Shown one piece after another: positions 27,568 through 38,933 of a DNA stretch of 64,000 bases. The notes beneath the pieces are model-generated. The model did no database searches. It saw only the letters and a list, made by a program, of their open reading frames with translations, and had not been told where the DNA came from. A program made the position numbers and the translations under genes. Each line of letters opens with the position of its first letter. The first letter of the stretch is position 1. Source of the stretch: Pelomonas caseinilytica (GTDB lineage: Bacteria > Pseudomonadota > Gammaproteobacteria > Burkholderiales > Burkholderiaceae_C); assembly GCF_021353235.1 (NCBI RefSeq), contig NZ_JAJTWT010000002.1, positions 682,001 to 746,000 on the forward strand. Direction: 5' to 3'.

Positions 27568-28565
27568 GCCTTTTCCTTCCGCACATTGCGTGCCTGCGCC
27601 GTCGTGGAGCGCCGGCGGGGGACGGCGGTGCCGGCGCCGGCCGGCCCGCCGCGCAATTGTTCGAGGATGAGACGCTGTCCCTCGTCGGCGAGGAACTGCT
27701 TGAAGGCCGAGGCCACCTGCGGCAGCCGGCGCGAGGCCAGGTGCATGGCATACCACTCCCGCTCCAGCGGGTTGCCGGCCATGGGCAGCAGGCCGAGCAG
27801 CCCGGCCTGCAGCTCCAGCCCGCAGGTGTGCAGCGACAGGAAGGCCGCGCCGAAGCCGGCCACGCACATCTGCTTGATGGCCTCGTTGCTGGACATCTCC
27901 GAGCCGATGCGCAGCGGCAGGCCGGCGTCCTTGTGCAGCCGCTCCAGCGTGGTGCGCGTGCCCGAACCGCGTTCACGCACCAGCAGGTTGGCATCGTGCA
28001 GGTCGGCCAGCGAGAGCCTGCGCCGGGACATCAGCGGGTGGTGCGGCGAGGCCAGGAAGGCCATGGGGTGCTTGGCGAAGGCGACGGCCGTGGTCTTGAG
28101 CTCGCCGGGCGGCCGGCCCATGATGGCGATGTCCACCTCCTGGCCGCCCAGCATGGCGACGATCTCGTCGCGGTTGCCCACGTGCAGCTTGACCTTCACG
28201 TGCGGGTGCTCGCCCGCGAAGGCCACCAGCAGCGGCGGCAGCAGGTACTCGGCCGTCGTCACGGCGCCCACGCGCAACGTGCCGGAGAAGACGCCGTGCT
28301 GGGCCGCCATCTCGTCGCCGGCCTCGCGCCAGAGGTCGAGGATGCGCGCCGCGTAGCCGGCCATCACCTCCCCTGCCGCGCTCAGCCGGATGCCCCGCCC
28401 CGCGCGCTCCAGCAGCGGCGCGCCGGCGCTTTCCTCCAGCAGCTTGAGCTGGATGGACACGGCCGGCTGGGTCAGGTGCAGCTCGCCCGCGGCGCGCGAG
28501 ACGCTGCCCAGGCGCGCGACCGCATGGAAGGCGGCGAGCTGGCGGAAGGTGGCGTTCTTCAGCAT
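27564..28565 (-). CDS. cbbR: LysR-type regulator of the Calvin cycle operon
   Basis: Transcription factor of 333 residues that activates the divergent cbb operon in response to metabolites such as phosphoenolpyruvate or RuBP in related species. The winged helix is clear (FRQLAAFHAVARLGSVSRAA, then HLTQPAVSIQLKLLEE, about residues 7-52), followed by the two-lobed effector domain (RVGAVTTAEYLLPPLL onward). A disordered basic tail follows. The 102-base spacer to cbbL holds its likely binding sites. It also leads the cbbR-DUF3422 unit. Confidence 0.93.
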   Translation of the reverse strand: MLKNATFRQLAAFHAVARLGSVSRAAGELHLTQPAVSIQLKLLEESAGAPLLERAGRGIRLSAAGEVMAGYAARILDLWREAGDEMAAQHGVFSGTLRVGAVTTAEYLLPPLLVAFAGEHPHVKVKLHVGNRDEIVAMLGGQEVDIAIMGRPPGELKTTAVAFAKHPMAFLASPHHPLMSRRRLSLADLHDANLLVRERGSGTRTTLERLHKDAGLPLRIGSEMSSNEAIKQMCVAGFGAAFLSLHTCGLELQAGLLGLLPMAGNPLEREWYAMHLASRRLPQVASAFKQFLADEGQRLILEQLRGGPAGAGTAVPRRRSTTAQARNVRKEKA

Positions 28566-28568
28566 CAG

Positions 28569-30134
<1,566 letters not shown>

Positions 30135-30160
30135 GCCTTCCGACCCACCAGGACGCCATC

Positions 30161-30580
30161 ATGCGACTCACCCAAGGCACTTTCTCCTTCCTCCCCGACC
30201 TCAGCGACGCGCAGATCGTCCGGCAGCTCGACCACTGCCTGTCCCGCGGCTGGGCCATCGGCATCGAGACCACCGACGACCCCCATCCCCGCAACACCTA
30301 CTGGGAGATGTTCGGCAACCCGATGTTCGACATCGGCGACGCCGCCGGCGTGATGCTGGAGCTGCAGCGCTGCCGCGAGGCCTTCCCGAACCAGTACATC
30401 CGGCTGACCGCCTTCGATTCCTCGCACGGCACCGAGTCGGTCGTGCTGTCCTTCATCGTCAACCGCCCCGCGGTGGAGCCGGGCTTCCGGCTGGTCCGCA
30501 CCGAGGAGCCGGGCCGGACCGTGCGCTATGCCATCGAGAGCTACTCGGTCCAGCGCGCGCCCGAAGGGCAACGCTACTGA
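30161..30580 (+). CDS. cbbS: RuBisCO small subunit, form IC
   Basis: Structural subunit of 139 residues that completes the L8S8 enzyme. It starts [16 protein letters not shown], typical of red-type small subunits, includes [11 protein letters not shown]-like sequence ([16 protein letters not shown]), and has the C-terminal beta-hairpin extension ([19 protein letters not shown]) specific to red-type proteins. It begins 26 bases after cbbL. Confidence 0.97.
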   Translation: MRLTQGTFSFLPDLSDAQIVRQLDHCLSRGWAIGIETTDDPHPRNTYWEMFGNPMFDIGDAAGVMLELQRCREAFPNQYIRLTAFDSSHGTESVVLSFIVNRPAVEPGFRLVRTEEPGRTVRYAIESYSVQRAPEGQRY

Positions 30581-30590
30581 GGTCACGGAC

Positions 30591-31496
30591 ATGAACGCCC
30601 TGCCCTCGCCCGCTGCCGACCCAACGCCCGCCGAGCTGCTCGAAAGCTCGGGCGTGCGCGAGGTGCTGGCCCAGCTCGACCGCGAGCTGGTCGGCCTCGC
30701 GCCCGTCAAGGGCCGCATCCGGGACATCGCGGCCCTGCTGCTCGTCGACAAGCTGCGTGCCGCGCAGGGCTTGCAGTCCACGCCGCCTTCGCTGCACATG
30801 TGCTTCACCGGCAACCCCGGCACGGGCAAGACGACGGTGGCCCTGCGCATGGCCGCCGTGCTCAGGCAGCTCGGCTATGTGCGCAAGGGCCACCTCGTGG
30901 CCGTGACGCGGGACGACCTGGTGGGCCAGTTCATCGGCCACACCGCGCCCAAGACACGCGAGATCGTCAAGAAGGCCATGGGCGGCGTGCTCTTCATCGA
31001 CGAGGCCTACTACCTCTACCGGCCCGAGAACGAGCGGGACTACGGCCAGGAATCCATCGAGATCCTGCTGCAAGTCATGGAGAACCACCGCGACGACCTC
31101 GTCGTCATCCTGGCCGGCTACCGCGACCGCATGGAGACCTTTTTCTCCAGCAACCCGGGCATGGCGTCGCGCATCGCCCACCACATCGACTTCCCCGACT
31201 ACAGCGAGCCCGAGCTGATGCAGATCGCCGGGCTGATGCTGGAGCAGCTCAACTACCGCTTCGACGACGAGGCGGCGCCGGCCTTCGCGCGCTACGTGGC
31301 GCTGCGCCGCCGGCAGCCACACTTCGCCAACGCCCGCTCCATCCGCAACGCGCTGGACCGCATGCGCCTGCGCCACGCCACCCGGCTGTTCACGGCCGGC
31401 ACCGCCCCGACCCGGGAGCAGCTCTGCACGCTGCAGGCTGGCGACGTGCTGGCCAGCCGCGTCTTCGCGATGCAGGAGGCCCGCGATGGCGATTGA
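30591..31496 (+). CDS. cbbX: Red-type RuBisCO activase CbbX
   Basis: AAA+ remodelling ATPase of 301 residues that frees RuBisCO from inhibitory sugar phosphates by pulling on the large-subunit C-terminus. Walker [10 protein letters not shown] lies at about residues 74-82 and Walker [16 protein letters not shown] at about 131-145. [17 protein letters not shown] and the C-terminal [14 protein letters not shown] sensor-2 region are also present. It lies 10 bases after cbbS and overlaps cbbY by 11. Confidence 0.96.
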   Translation: MNALPSPAADPTPAELLESSGVREVLAQLDRELVGLAPVKGRIRDIAALLLVDKLRAAQGLQSTPPSLHMCFTGNPGTGKTTVALRMAAVLRQLGYVRKGHLVAVTRDDLVGQFIGHTAPKTREIVKKAMGGVLFIDEAYYLYRPENERDYGQESIEILLQVMENHRDDLVVILAGYRDRMETFFSSNPGMASRIAHHIDFPDYSEPELMQIAGLMLEQLNYRFDDEAAPAFARYVALRRRQPHFANARSIRNALDRMRLRHATRLFTAGTAPTREQLCTLQAGDVLASRVFAMQEARDGD

Positions 31497-32292
31497 AGCC
31501 CTGGTCTTCGACGTCGACGGCACGCTGGCCGACACCGAAGAGGCCCATCGCGTGGCCTTCAACCTCGCCTTCGAACGCCACCGCCTGGGCTGGAGCTGGA
31601 GCCGCAGCGACTACCGCCGCCTGCTGGAGGTGAGCGGCGGCAAGGAGCGCATCGCCAGCTACATCGACAGCCTGCCCCTGCCTCCGGCCGAGCGCGCCCG
31701 CCTGCGCGCCCTGGTGCCCACCCTTCACGCCGACAAGACGCGCTTCTACACCTCGGCCGTGCTGGACGGCGGCGTGCCGCTGCGCGAGGGCGTGGCCCGC
31801 CTCGTGCACGAGGCCGTGGAAGCGGGCTGCCGCCTGGCCATCGCCAGCACCACGACGGCGGCCAACATCCATGCCCTGCTGGCCGCCACCCTCGGCCCCC
31901 GCGGGCTGGACCTCTTCGCCGTCGTCGCCTGCGGCGACCAGGTGCGCGCCAAGAAGCCCGCGCCCGACATCTACCGCCTGGCCCTGGCCACGCTGGGCCT
32001 CACGCCGGAACGGGCCGTCGCGCTGGAGGACTCGGTCCACGGCCTGCGCGCCGCCACCGGCGCGGGCCTGTGGACGCTGGTGACGCCCACCTTCTGGACC
32101 GAGGGCGGCGACTTCACCGCCGCCGGCCTGGTGCTGCCCGGCCTGGGCGGGCCCGACGCGCCGCTGGCCGGCGAGCCCGGCTGCCAGCTCGGCACCGCCG
32201 CCTGGCTGCGCTTCGAGGAGCTGTGCGAGCTCGCCAGCCCGCCCCCTTCCCTCACTCCCTTGCAGGCCCTGTACCGCGGCCTCCCGCCATGA
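31486..32292 (+). CDS. cbbY: CbbY, HAD-family phosphatase
   Basis: HAD hydrolase of 268 residues; CbbY removes the phosphate of xylulose-1,5-bisphosphate, an inhibitory by-product of RuBisCO. HAD motif I is [14 protein letters not shown] (about 8-21), motif II ASTT, and motif [20 protein letters not shown] (about 161-177) with [15 protein letters not shown]. The C-terminus extends past the HAD fold with [12 protein letters not shown], also seen in other CbbY proteins. It overlaps cbbX and cbbE. Confidence 0.93.
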   Translation: MAIEALVFDVDGTLADTEEAHRVAFNLAFERHRLGWSWSRSDYRRLLEVSGGKERIASYIDSLPLPPAERARLRALVPTLHADKTRFYTSAVLDGGVPLREGVARLVHEAVEAGCRLAIASTTTAANIHALLAATLGPRGLDLFAVVACGDQVRAKKPAPDIYRLALATLGLTPERAVALEDSVHGLRAATGAGLWTLVTPTFWTEGGDFTAAGLVLPGLGGPDAPLAGEPGCQLGTAAWLRFEELCELASPPPSLTPLQALYRGLPP

Positions 32293-32984
32293 ACGCCCCC
32301 ACCCTGCGCATCGCCCCCAGCCTCCTGTCCGCCGACTTCGCCCGCCTGGGCGAGGAGGTCCGCGCCGTCATCGACGCCGGGGCCGACCTCATCCACTTCG
32401 ATGTGATGGACAACCACTACGTGCCCAACCTGACGGTGGGGCCGATGGTGTGCCAGGCGATCCGGCCGCACTGCCGCACGGCCGACGGCGGGCCGGTGCC
32501 CATCGACGTGCACCTGATGGCGCAACCGGTGGACGCGCTGATCCCGCTGTTCGCCGAGGCCGGCGCCTCGCTCGTGAGCTTCCACCCCGAGGCCAGCCTG
32601 CACGTGGACCGCAGCCTGCAGCTGATCCGCTCCCTCGGCATGAAGGCCGGCCTGGCGCTGAACCCCGCCACGCCGCTGCACCTCGTCGACCACGTGATGG
32701 ACCGGCTCGACCTGGTGCTGCTGATGTCCGTCAACCCGGGCTTCGGCGGCCAGGCCTTCATCGAGAGCAGCCTGCCCAAGATCGAGCTGCTGCGAAAGCG
32801 CATCGACGCCAGCGGGCGCGACATCTGGCTGGAGGTGGACGGCGGCGTCAACCCGCGCAACATCCGCCGCGTCGTCTCCGCCGGGGCCGACACCGTCGTG
32901 GCCGGCTCGGCCGTGTTCGGCGGCAGCGACTACCGTGGCGCCATCGCCGCGTTGCGCGGCGAGGCCGCCGGAGGCCGGCCATGA
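32289..32984 (+). CDS. cbbE: Ribulose-phosphate 3-epimerase
   Basis: Interconverts xylulose-5-phosphate and ribulose-5-phosphate in RuBP regeneration. The 231-residue TIM barrel shows [40 protein letters not shown]-type ([10 protein letters not shown]), [13 protein letters not shown] and [13 protein letters not shown], which hold the metal-binding His and Asp residues. Starts at ATGA with cbbY and overlaps cbbZ in the same way. Confidence 0.96.
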   Translation: MNAPTLRIAPSLLSADFARLGEEVRAVIDAGADLIHFDVMDNHYVPNLTVGPMVCQAIRPHCRTADGGPVPIDVHLMAQPVDALIPLFAEAGASLVSFHPEASLHVDRSLQLIRSLGMKAGLALNPATPLHLVDHVMDRLDLVLLMSVNPGFGGQAFIESSLPKIELLRKRIDASGRDIWLEVDGGVNPRNIRRVVSAGADTVVAGSAVFGGSDYRGAIAALRGEAAGGRP

Positions 32985-33661
32985 GCGAGCGCCTGCGCGC
33001 CATCGCCTTCGACCTCGACGGCACGCTGGTGGACAGCGCCGCCGGCGTCGCCCTCGCACTCAACGACGCGCTGGCCCGTGCCGGCCTGCCCGGCTTCGAC
33101 GTGGCCGCCGTGCGCGGCTGGATCGGCGACGGGCCGGATGCCCTCGTCCACCGCGCGCTGCGGGCCTCGGCGCTGGACGGCGTCAGCCCCGCCACCCTCG
33201 CCTGGCGGCTGCGCCGCGACTTCGACGCCGCCACGCTGCGCGCGGCTGCCGCCCAGGGCTCGCCCTACCCCGGCGTGGCGGCGCTGCTGCGGGCGCTGTC
33301 GCAGGCGCATCCGCTGGTGGTCGTCACGAACAAGCCGACGCCGCTGGCACGCGCCGTGCTCGATGCCGCCGGACTGCTGGGCCATCTCTCCGCCGTCCAC
33401 GGCGCCGACACACCCGCCGAGCGCAAGCCCTCGCCACGGCTGATCGAGCAGGCGGCGCAGGGCCTGGACCTGCCGCCGGCCGCGTTGCTGATGGTGGGCG
33501 ACGGCCCCGCCGACCTGCAGGCCGCCTGCGCCGCCGGCTGCCGTGCGGCCTGGGCGGGATGGGGCTACGGGCCCGCCCCCGGACCCGCGGCCGATGCCTG
33601 GCGGCTCGACGCCCCGCAGGACCTGCTCGCGCGGCTGCAGCAGCCCGCCCCCATGACTTGA
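32981..33661 (+). CDS. cbbZ: Phosphoglycolate phosphatase
   Basis: HAD hydrolase of 226 residues that dephosphorylates 2-phosphoglycolate from the oxygenase side reaction of RuBisCO. Motif I is [20 protein letters not shown] (about 9-28), motif [11 protein letters not shown] and motif [17 protein letters not shown] with [15 protein letters not shown]. Gph-like and different from CbbY. It lies between cbbE and cbbF, whereas in Cupriavidus it follows cbbT. Confidence 0.93.
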   Translation: MSERLRAIAFDLDGTLVDSAAGVALALNDALARAGLPGFDVAAVRGWIGDGPDALVHRALRASALDGVSPATLAWRLRRDFDAATLRAAAAQGSPYPGVAALLRALSQAHPLVVVTNKPTPLARAVLDAAGLLGHLSAVHGADTPAERKPSPRLIEQAAQGLDLPPAALLMVGDGPADLQAACAAGCRAAWAGWGYGPAPGPAADAWRLDAPQDLLARLQQPAPMT

Positions 33662-33677
33662 AAACCAGGAGACCCTG

Positions 33678-34751
33678 ATGCCTACCGCCGGACGTTCCAC
33701 CCTCACCCAGTTCCTCATCGAGGAGCGCCGCCGCCACCCCGATGCCACCGGCGACCTCAACGCCCTGGTCACCGACGTGTCGCTCGCCTGCAAGGCCATC
33801 GCCCGCAAGGTGGCCTTCGGCGCGCTGGCCGACGTGCTGGGCAGCGCCGGCACCGGCAACGTGCAGGGCGAGGAGCAGAAGACGCTGGACGTTCTCGCCA
33901 ACGACATGTTCCTGCGCGCCAGCGAATGGGGTGGTCACCTCGCTGGCATGTTGTCCGAGGAGATGGAAGCGCCCTATGCGCTGCCACGCCAGCATCCGCG
34001 CGGCAAATACCTGCTGCTCTTCGACCCGCTGGACGGCTCCTCCAACATCGACGTCAACGTGTCGGTGGGCAGCATCTTCTCGGTGCTGCGCGCCGCCACG
34101 CCGGGCCAGGACCCCGAGCCCGGCGACTTCCTGCAGCCCGGCACGGCCCAGGTCTGTGCCGGCTATGCCATCTACGGCCCGTCCACCATGCTGGTGCTGA
34201 CCCTGGGCCGCGGCACGCACGCCTTCACGCTGGACCCGCAACTGGGCGAATGGGTGCTCAGCCACCGCGACCTGCAGGTGCCCGAGAAGACCTGCGAGTT
34301 CGCCATCAACGCCTCCAACAGCCGTTTCTGGGAACCCGCCGTCAAGCGCTACGTGGACGAATGCATGGCCGGCCGCGCAGGGCCGCGCGGCCAGGACTTC
34401 AACATGCGCTGGATCGCCTCGCTGGTGGCCGAGACCCACCGCATCCTGATGCGCGGCGGCGTCTTCCTCTACCCGCGCGACAGCAAGGATCCGTCCCGGG
34501 CGGGCCGGCTGCGGCTGCTCTACGAGGCCAACCCGATCGCCTTCCTAATCGAGCAGGCAGGCGGGCGCGCCAGCACGGGCCGGCGCCGGCTGATGGACGT
34601 GCAGCCAGACGCGCTGCATCAGCGCATCGCCTTCGTGTTCGGCTCGGCCCGGGAGGTGGAACGCATCGAGGCCTACCACGCCGAAGAGCCCGGCCAGAGC
34701 TACGACTCGCCCCTCTTCGGCCGCCGCGGCCTGTTCGCCGCCAACGCCTGA
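33678..34751 (+). CDS. cbbF: Fructose-1,6-bisphosphatase, class 1
   Basis: Hydrolyses fructose- and probably sedoheptulose-bisphosphate in the Calvin cycle. The 357-residue protein has the metal site [20 protein letters not shown] (about 115-134), the EMEAPYALP segment before it, and YLVDP-equivalent [20 protein letters not shown] with [13 protein letters not shown] near the C-terminus. It begins 16 bases after cbbZ with AGGAG upstream. Confidence 0.96.
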   Translation: MPTAGRSTLTQFLIEERRRHPDATGDLNALVTDVSLACKAIARKVAFGALADVLGSAGTGNVQGEEQKTLDVLANDMFLRASEWGGHLAGMLSEEMEAPYALPRQHPRGKYLLLFDPLDGSSNIDVNVSVGSIFSVLRAATPGQDPEPGDFLQPGTAQVCAGYAIYGPSTMLVLTLGRGTHAFTLDPQLGEWVLSHRDLQVPEKTCEFAINASNSRFWEPAVKRYVDECMAGRAGPRGQDFNMRWIASLVAETHRILMRGGVFLYPRDSKDPSRAGRLRLLYEANPIAFLIEQAGGRASTGRRRLMDVQPDALHQRIAFVFGSAREVERIEAYHAEEPGQSYDSPLFGRRGLFAANA

Positions 34752-34776
34752 ACCCCTAGCACCGAGCAGGAACACC

Positions 34777-35655
34777 ATGTCAGCCAAGCACCCCATCATC
34801 GCCATCACGGGCTCGTCCGGCGCGGGCACCACCTCGGTCACGCGAACCTTCGAGAACATCTTCCGCCGCGAGGGCGTGGCCGCCGCCGTCATCGAAGGCG
34901 ACAGCTTCCACCGCCACGACCGCCAAGCCATGAAGGCCGCCATGGCGGAGGCGGAGAAGAACGACCAGCCCCACTTCAGCCACTTCGGCGAAAGCGCCAA
35001 CCTCTTCGAGGAACTGCAGGAGCTGTTCCGCAGCTATGCCGAGACCGGCCAGGGGCGCAGCCGCAAATACCTGCACAACGAGGAAGAGGCCGCGCCCTAC
35101 CAGCAGCCGCCCGGCACCTTCACCGCCTGGGAGCCGCTGCCCGCCAGCGACCTGCTCTTCTACGAGGGCCTGCACGGCGGCGTGACGACGGACAAGGTCG
35201 ACGTGGCCCGCTTCGTGGACCTGCTCATCGGCGTCGTGCCCGTCATCAACCTGGAGTGGATACAGAAGATCCACCGCGACCGCAGCACGCGGGGCTACTC
35301 CACCGAGGCCGTCACCGACGTCATCCTGCGCCGCATGCACGAGTACGTGCACTACATCTGCCCGCAGTTCACGCGCACCCACATCAACTTCCAGCGCGTG
35401 CCGGTGGTGGACACCTCAGACCCCTTCATCGCGCGCACCATCCCGACGGCCGACGAGAGCCTGGTCGTCATCCGCTTCGCCAACCCGCGCGGCTTCGACT
35501 TCCCCTACCTGCTCAGCATGCTGCACGACTCCTGGATGTCGCGGGCCAACACGCTGGTGGTGCCCGGCGGCAAGATGGAGCTGGCCATGCAGCTGATCTT
35601 CACGCCGATGATCATGCGGCTGGTGGAGAGGCGCCGCAACCTGCTGGCCGCATGA
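34777..35655 (+). CDS. cbbP: Phosphoribulokinase, class I
   Basis: Phosphorylates ribulose-5-phosphate to RuBP; with RuBisCO, unique to the Calvin cycle. The 292-residue protein has P-loop GSSGAGTTSV (about 12-21), VIEGDSFHR, HFGESANLFEELQELFRSY and the YEGLHGG motif. Size and sequence are those of the bacterial octameric class I enzyme, commonly activated by NADH. 25 bases after cbbF. Confidence 0.97.
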   Translation: MSAKHPIIAITGSSGAGTTSVTRTFENIFRREGVAAAVIEGDSFHRHDRQAMKAAMAEAEKNDQPHFSHFGESANLFEELQELFRSYAETGQGRSRKYLHNEEEAAPYQQPPGTFTAWEPLPASDLLFYEGLHGGVTTDKVDVARFVDLLIGVVPVINLEWIQKIHRDRSTRGYSTEAVTDVILRRMHEYVHYICPQFTRTHINFQRVPVVDTSDPFIARTIPTADESLVVIRFANPRGFDFPYLLSMLHDSWMSRANTLVVPGGKMELAMQLIFTPMIMRLVERRRNLLAA

Positions 35656-35665
35656 GGGGATGGCG

Positions 35666-37678
35666 ATGAAACACGACCTCCCCACCCTCACGCTGCGCCA
35701 GGACTGCGCCAACGCGCTGCGCATGCTCGCCGTCGACGCGGTGCAGGCCGCGCACTCCGGCCATCCCGGCATGCCCATGGGCATGGCCGACATCGCCGAG
35801 GCCCTGTGGCGCCACCACCTGCGCCACGACCCGGCCGACCCCGCCTGGCCCGACCGCGACCGCTTCGTGCTCTCCAACGGCCACGGCTCCATGCTGCTCT
35901 ACGCCCTGCTGCACCTCAGCGGCTACGAGTTGCCGATGGCCGAGCTGCGGCGCTTCCGCCAGCTGCACGGCAAGACGCCGGGCCATCCCGAGGTCGGCGT
36001 GACGCCGGGCGTGGAAACGACGACCGGTCCGCTCGGCCAGGGCATCGCCAACGCCGTGGGCATGGCCCTGGCCGAGAAGCTGCTGGCCGACGAGTTCAAC
36101 CGCCCCGGCCACACCGTCGTCGACCACCGCACCTATGCCTTCCTCGGCGACGGCTGCCTCATGGAGGGCATCAGCCACGAGGCCTGCTCGCTGGCCGGCA
36201 CCTGGCGGCTGAACAAGCTCGTCGCCTTCTACGACGACAACGGCATCTCCATCGACGGCGCCGTCAGCGGCTGGTTCACGGACGACACGCCCGGCCGCTT
36301 CGAGGCCTATGGCTGGACGGTGCTGCGCGGCGTCGACGGCCACGACTTCGATGCGCTGGACCGTGCCATCGCCGCCGCCCAGGCCGCCGACCGGCCGGTG
36401 CTGGTCTGCTGCCGCACCACCATCGGCAAGGGCTCGCCCAACCGCGCCGGCACGGCCAAGGTGCACGGCGAGGCGCTGGGCGCCGAGGAGATCGCCCTGA
36501 CCCGTGCCGCCCTGGGCTGGACGGCCGCGCCCTTCGAGGTGCCCGAGCCGCTTCGGCAGGCCTGGTCGGCGCACGAACGCGGCGCGGCACTGAATGCCGC
36601 CTGGCGGCAGCGCATGGCCGCCTACGCCCTCGCCTACCCCGACCTCGCCCGCGAGCTGCTGCGCCGCCAGGACCGCAGCACGCCGCTCACCGCCGAGACG
36701 GAAGAAGCCCTCGCGCAGGCCTGCGCCCGCGCCGAGGCCCGCGCCGCGGCCGTCGCCACACGCAAGGCCTCGCAGGACGTGCTGCAGGAACTCGGCCCCG
36801 CCACGCCCGAACTGCTGGGTGGCTCGGCCGACCTGACCGGATCCAACCTCACCGACTGGACCGGCCACCGCGCCCTCAAGGGCAGCGGCACCGGCAACCA
36901 CGTGCACTACGGCGTGCGCGAGTTCGGCATGGCGGCCATCATGAACGGCGTGGCCCTGCACGGGGGCTACCGCCCCTTCGGCGGCACCTTCCTGGCGTTC
37001 TCGGACTACGCCCGCAACGCCGTGCGCATGGCCGCGCTGATGCGGCTGCCGGTCGTGCACGTCTACACCCACGACTCCATCGGCCTGGGCGAGGACGGCC
37101 CGACCCACCAGCCCGTCGAGCACGCATCCAGCCTGCGCCTCATCCCCGGCGTGGACGTCTGGCGCCCGGCCGACGCCACCGAGACCGCCGTCGCCTGGCG
37201 CGAGGCGATGCGGCGCCTGGACGGACCGAGCTGCCTGCTGCTGTCGCGCCAGGCCCTGCCTCATGCCGGCGACGGCCGGCCGCGACTGGACGCCATCGCC
37301 CGCGGCGCCTACGTGCTGCGCCGCCCCGAGGGCGAGCGCGTCGCGCTGCTGGCCAGCGGCTCCGAGGTGGGCCTCGCCCTCGCCGCCGCCGCCAAGCTGG
37401 CCGAGGCGGGCGTGCCGGCACGGGTCGTCTCGGTGCCCTGCCTGGAGCGATTCGAGCGCCAGGACGCCGCCTGGCGCCACGAGGTCATCCCCCGCCACCT
37501 GCCGCGCCTGGCCGTCGAGGCCGGCCGCAGCGGCCTGTGGTGGAAGTACGTGGGCGAGGACGGCGACGTCGTCGGCCTGGACCGCTTCGGCGAGTCCGCC
37601 CCGGCGCCCGAACTGTTCCAGCTCTTCGGCCTCACCGCCGAAGCGGTCGCCGCACGCGCCCTCGCCCTGCTCGGTTGA
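35666..37678 (+). CDS. cbbT: Transketolase
   Basis: Thiamine-diphosphate enzyme exchanging two-carbon units in RuBP regeneration. The 670-residue protein has the TPP motif [19 protein letters not shown], with [10 protein letters not shown] near the N-terminus, and the transketolase signatures [20 protein letters not shown] and [21 protein letters not shown] 35666 is preferred over ATG 35660, because GAGGGG lies seven bases before the former and directly abuts the latter. Confidence 0.96.
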   Translation: MKHDLPTLTLRQDCANALRMLAVDAVQAAHSGHPGMPMGMADIAEALWRHHLRHDPADPAWPDRDRFVLSNGHGSMLLYALLHLSGYELPMAELRRFRQLHGKTPGHPEVGVTPGVETTTGPLGQGIANAVGMALAEKLLADEFNRPGHTVVDHRTYAFLGDGCLMEGISHEACSLAGTWRLNKLVAFYDDNGISIDGAVSGWFTDDTPGRFEAYGWTVLRGVDGHDFDALDRAIAAAQAADRPVLVCCRTTIGKGSPNRAGTAKVHGEALGAEEIALTRAALGWTAAPFEVPEPLRQAWSAHERGAALNAAWRQRMAAYALAYPDLARELLRRQDRSTPLTAETEEALAQACARAEARAAAVATRKASQDVLQELGPATPELLGGSADLTGSNLTDWTGHRALKGSGTGNHVHYGVREFGMAAIMNGVALHGGYRPFGGTFLAFSDYARNAVRMAALMRLPVVHVYTHDSIGLGEDGPTHQPVEHASSLRLIPGVDVWRPADATETAVAWREAMRRLDGPSCLLLSRQALPHAGDGRPRLDAIARGAYVLRRPEGERVALLASGSEVGLALAAAAKLAEAGVPARVVSVPCLERFERQDAAWRHEVIPRHLPRLAVEAGRSGLWWKYVGEDGDVVGLDRFGESAPAPELFQLFGLTAEAVAARALALLG

Positions 37679-37713
37679 GCGCCTCCATCCGCCCCCACCC
37701 TCTCGGAGTCCCC

Positions 37714-38745
37714 ATGCCCATGATCTCCCTGCGCCGGCTGCTCGACCACGCCGCCGAGCACGGCTACGGCGTCCCCGCCTTCAACGTCAACAACCTGGAG
37801 CAGATCCAGGCCATCATGCAGGCCGCCCATGCGACCGACAGCCCGGTGATCCTGCAGGCCTCGGCCGGCGCCCGCCAATACGCCGGCGAGCCCTTCCTGC
37901 GCAAGATGGTGGAGGCCGCCGCCGAGACCTGGCCGGGCCTGCCCATCGTCCTGCACCAGGACCACGGCGCCAGCCCCGCCGTGTGCATGCAGTCCATCCG
38001 TTCGGGATTCACCAGCGTGATGATGGACGGCTCGCTGATGGAGGACGCGAAGACGCCCGCCTCCTACGACTACAACGTGTCCGTGACGCGCCGCGTCGTC
38101 GAGATGGCGCATGCGGTGGAGGTGTCGGTGGAGGGCGAGCTGGGCTGCCTGGGCTCGCTCGAGTCCGGCACCGCCGGCGAGGAGGAAGGCGTCGGCGCCG
38201 AAGGCGTGCTCACCCGCGAGCAGATGCTGACCGACCCCGACCAGGCCGCCGACTTCGTCGCCCGCACCGGCGTCGATGCGCTGGCCATCGCCATCGGCAC
38301 CTCGCACGGCGCCTACAAGTTCAGCCGCAAGCCCAGCGGCGACCTGCTGGCCATGGACCGCATCAAGGAGATCCACGCCCGCATTCCGGACACCCACCTG
38401 GTGATGCACGGCTCGTCCTCCGTGCCTCAGGAGTGGCTGGCCGTCATCCGCGAGCACGGCGGCGACATCCGGGAGACCTACGGCGTGCCGGTGGAAGAGA
38501 TCCAGGAAGGCATACGCCACGGCGTGCGCAAGATCAACATCGACACCGACATCCGCCTGGCCATGACGGGTGCGATGCGGCGGGCCATGGCCCGCCGCAA
38601 GGAGGAGTTCGATCCGCGGCGCTTCCTGGCCGAGGGCCTGGCCGCCGCGCGCCAGCTCTGCGTCGACCGCTTCGAGGCCTTCGGCAGCGCCGGCATGGCG
38701 TCGCGGCTGCAGGTGGCACCGACAAGCCGGCGTTCGCCCGGCTGA
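37714..38745 (+). CDS. cbbA: Fructose-bisphosphate aldolase, class II
   Basis: Zinc-dependent aldolase condensing triose phosphates (and erythrose-4-phosphate) in the Calvin cycle. The 343-residue protein has LHQDHGASP (metal-binding His), [38 protein letters not shown] and [13 protein letters not shown], all typical of the CbbA subtype. Last visible cbb gene; 188 bases of non-coding DNA without an obvious hairpin-plus-U terminator separate it from the converging SNF2 gene. Confidence 0.96.
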   Translation: MPMISLRRLLDHAAEHGYGVPAFNVNNLEQIQAIMQAAHATDSPVILQASAGARQYAGEPFLRKMVEAAAETWPGLPIVLHQDHGASPAVCMQSIRSGFTSVMMDGSLMEDAKTPASYDYNVSVTRRVVEMAHAVEVSVEGELGCLGSLESGTAGEEEGVGAEGVLTREQMLTDPDQAADFVARTGVDALAIAIGTSHGAYKFSRKPSGDLLAMDRIKEIHARIPDTHLVMHGSSSVPQEWLAVIREHGGDIRETYGVPVEEIQEGIRHGVRKINIDTDIRLAMTGAMRRAMARRKEEFDPRRFLAEGLAAARQLCVDRFEAFGSAGMASRLQVAPTSRRSPG

Positions 38746-38933
38746 GGGGCCGACCCGACCCCGTCCTACAGTCCGCGGCGCCGCCTTGGCCGATAGTTAG
38801 GTCCAGGGCGCAGACTCCTTGCCTCTCTCCCCGCAGCACCACTGCCTGCCTCACGGCCGATGTCCATTCCGGTCGCGGCGCGCACCACGTCTCGGGGACT
38901 CGCACGGGCTCTGCGCCCTTCCTCGTGCCCCTC

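Noticed and set aside
35660-35665. Upstream ATG of cbbT
   Set aside because: The GAGGGG directly abuts it; the second ATG at 35666 has correct spacing.
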